A stretch of 64,000 nt of DNA from an uncultured Pelagibacteraceae bacterium (GTDB lineage Bacteria > Pseudomonadota > Alphaproteobacteria > Pelagibacterales > Pelagibacteraceae): contig CACPQG010000002.1 of assembly GCA_902636025.1 (NCBI GenBank), forward strand, positions 19,178-83,177. The letters run 5' to 3'. The translations under genes were made by a program, and so were the position numbers. Shown piece by piece: positions 63,458 to 64,000 of this stretch (its first letter is position 1; every line of letters starts with the position of its first letter). The notes under the pieces were generated by a model. The model was not told the origin of the DNA, made no database searches, and was given only the letters and a program-made list of their open reading frames with translations.

Positions 63458-64000
63458 CTAAAAATTTAAGCATATCAATTGATGATTTTATTCCATCTTC
63501 ATGAAAACCATAACCGAAATAACTTCCGCAAAATAAAATATTTTTTTTATTTTGAATATTACTTAAATTTTTTTGAAAACTCAAAGCTTCCAGGTTATAA
63601 TAAGGATGAGTAAATTCAATTTTTTTAATTATTTTATCTTTATCAACTTGAAAAAAAGGATTAAGCGTTAAAAATATATTTTTTCTAACATTTAAATTCT
63701 GTAATAAATTTAACCAATAAGTAATAGAACTTTCTTTCAGATTGCTTGAATTAATTGAAGAGTTCCAAGATGACCATGCTTTTTTATTTAATGGCATCGC
63801 TTTTTCATCAGTATGAATCAATGCAATATTTTTTTTGTAATTGAATTTAGTGAGTAAATTTTTTTCATCGTCAGTGGGATTTTTAATTATAGAAATAGTT
63901 TGATCTGCATGCGTTGCAAATACTACTTTGTCATAATCAAAAAACTCATTGTCTTCTCCGTAAAAAACTCTCACCCCACCTGTTTTTCTTTCTACCTTAT
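63450..64000 (-). CDS. FAD-dependent amine oxidase-like protein (5' end beyond window)
   Basis: The last 183 codons of a gene that enters from beyond the window end; the GTG at 63974 is internal, since the frame stays open to 64000. Seen are DYDKVVFATHADQTISII, the usual FAD-adjacent region of the NAD(P)/FAD-binding protein group (COG2907-like), and a C-terminal NILFCGSYFGYGFHEDGIKS that closes the FAD site. The N-terminal dinucleotide fold is outside. It heads the FAD-DUF1365-cfa-DUF3833 unit and overlaps DUF1365 by 8 bases. Confidence 0.85.
   Translation of the reverse strand, partial: KVERKTGGVRVFYGEDNEFFDYDKVVFATHADQTISIIKNPTDDEKNLLTKFNYKKNIALIHTDEKAMPLNKKAWSSWNSSINSSNLKESSITYWLNLLQNLNVRKNIFLTLNPFFQVDKDKIIKKIEFTHPYYNLEALSFQKNLSNIQNKKNILFCGSYFGYGFHEDGIKSSIDMLKFLDD

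Noticed and set aside
63450..63974. Amine oxidase-like gene starting at GTG 63974
   Set aside because: The frame stays open to 64000 and the protein lacks its FAD-binding N-terminus, so the true start is beyond the window.
1..64000. tRNA, rRNA, CRISPR, insertion sequences or prophage
   Set aside because: No cloverleaf, repeat-spacer array, transposase or phage gene was seen; almost every base lies in an assigned gene and no spacer exceeds 140 bases.

Overview
This 64 kb window is AT-rich (roughly 30% G+C by eye), almost wholly coding, and reads like a chromosomal piece of a streamlined marine alphaproteobacterium of the SAR11/Pelagibacterales type. The reasons are the Lys/Asn/Ile-rich proteins, very small spacers, genes overlapping by 1-38 bases, and gene blocks in typical alphaproteobacterial order (suf operon; rne-PBP1A-prfB; accB-accC-DUF2155-NDUFA12; aspS-hdaA-DUF2066-purM-purN; lptF-lptG-lptD-surA-pdxA-rsmA-gmk-acpP-fabG-fabD; rpsF-rpsR-rplI-dnaB; cvpA-purF). 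I saw no rRNA, tRNA, CRISPR array, insertion sequence or prophage. The taxonomic call is inference, not a database result.

Layout. 0-2.7 kb: an EamA permease (cut by the window start), a YbaK deacylase and glutamine synthetase. 2.6-9 kb: a complete SUF iron-sulfur operon on the minus strand, led by an IscR-type regulator with a textbook type-1 IscR operator in its promoter and ending in an undescribed 56-residue protein. 9-20 kb: hydrolase, anmK, tyrS, an AsmA-like protein, prfB with its programmed +1 frameshift, PBP1A and RNase E/G. 20-31 kb: thiamine (thiG, thiS), aroQ, acetyl-CoA carboxylase (accB, accC), a complex I accessory subunit, an orphan NrdJb-like protein, aspS, hdaA, purine genes, ndk and pepA. 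31-41 kb: LPS export, outer-membrane assembly, pyridoxal and fatty-acid genes. 41-49 kb: ribosomal proteins, replicative helicase, an MMPL exporter, cvpA, purF and an HD-domain protein resembling mixed-valent di-iron oxygenases.

49-64 kb is more accessory: a DUF255 thioredoxin-like protein, two EamA permeases, an MFS carrier, a highly charged helical protein, an arginine:glycine amidinotransferase-like enzyme, a second IscU-like scaffold, an HPP membrane protein, NAD-dependent formate dehydrogenase, a glycine-oxidase-like flavoprotein, TspO, and a lipid-modification cluster (SDR, DUF3833, cyclopropane synthase, DUF1365, FAD amine oxidase) that runs off the window end.

Two large-scale patterns stand out. 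All eleven convergent gene pairs end within about 11 bases of each other, often sharing stop codons. Several blocks also look like ancestral alphaproteobacterial clusters with internal genes removed cleanly (fabF/mltG/yicC, rnd/ppx/ppk, aat, an amidase, alr/radA). No wholly new multi-gene system is obvious. The best leads are the HD oxygenase candidate, the orphan NrdJb with a perfect inverted repeat upstream, the amidinotransferase-permease-flavoprotein region and the lipid cluster.
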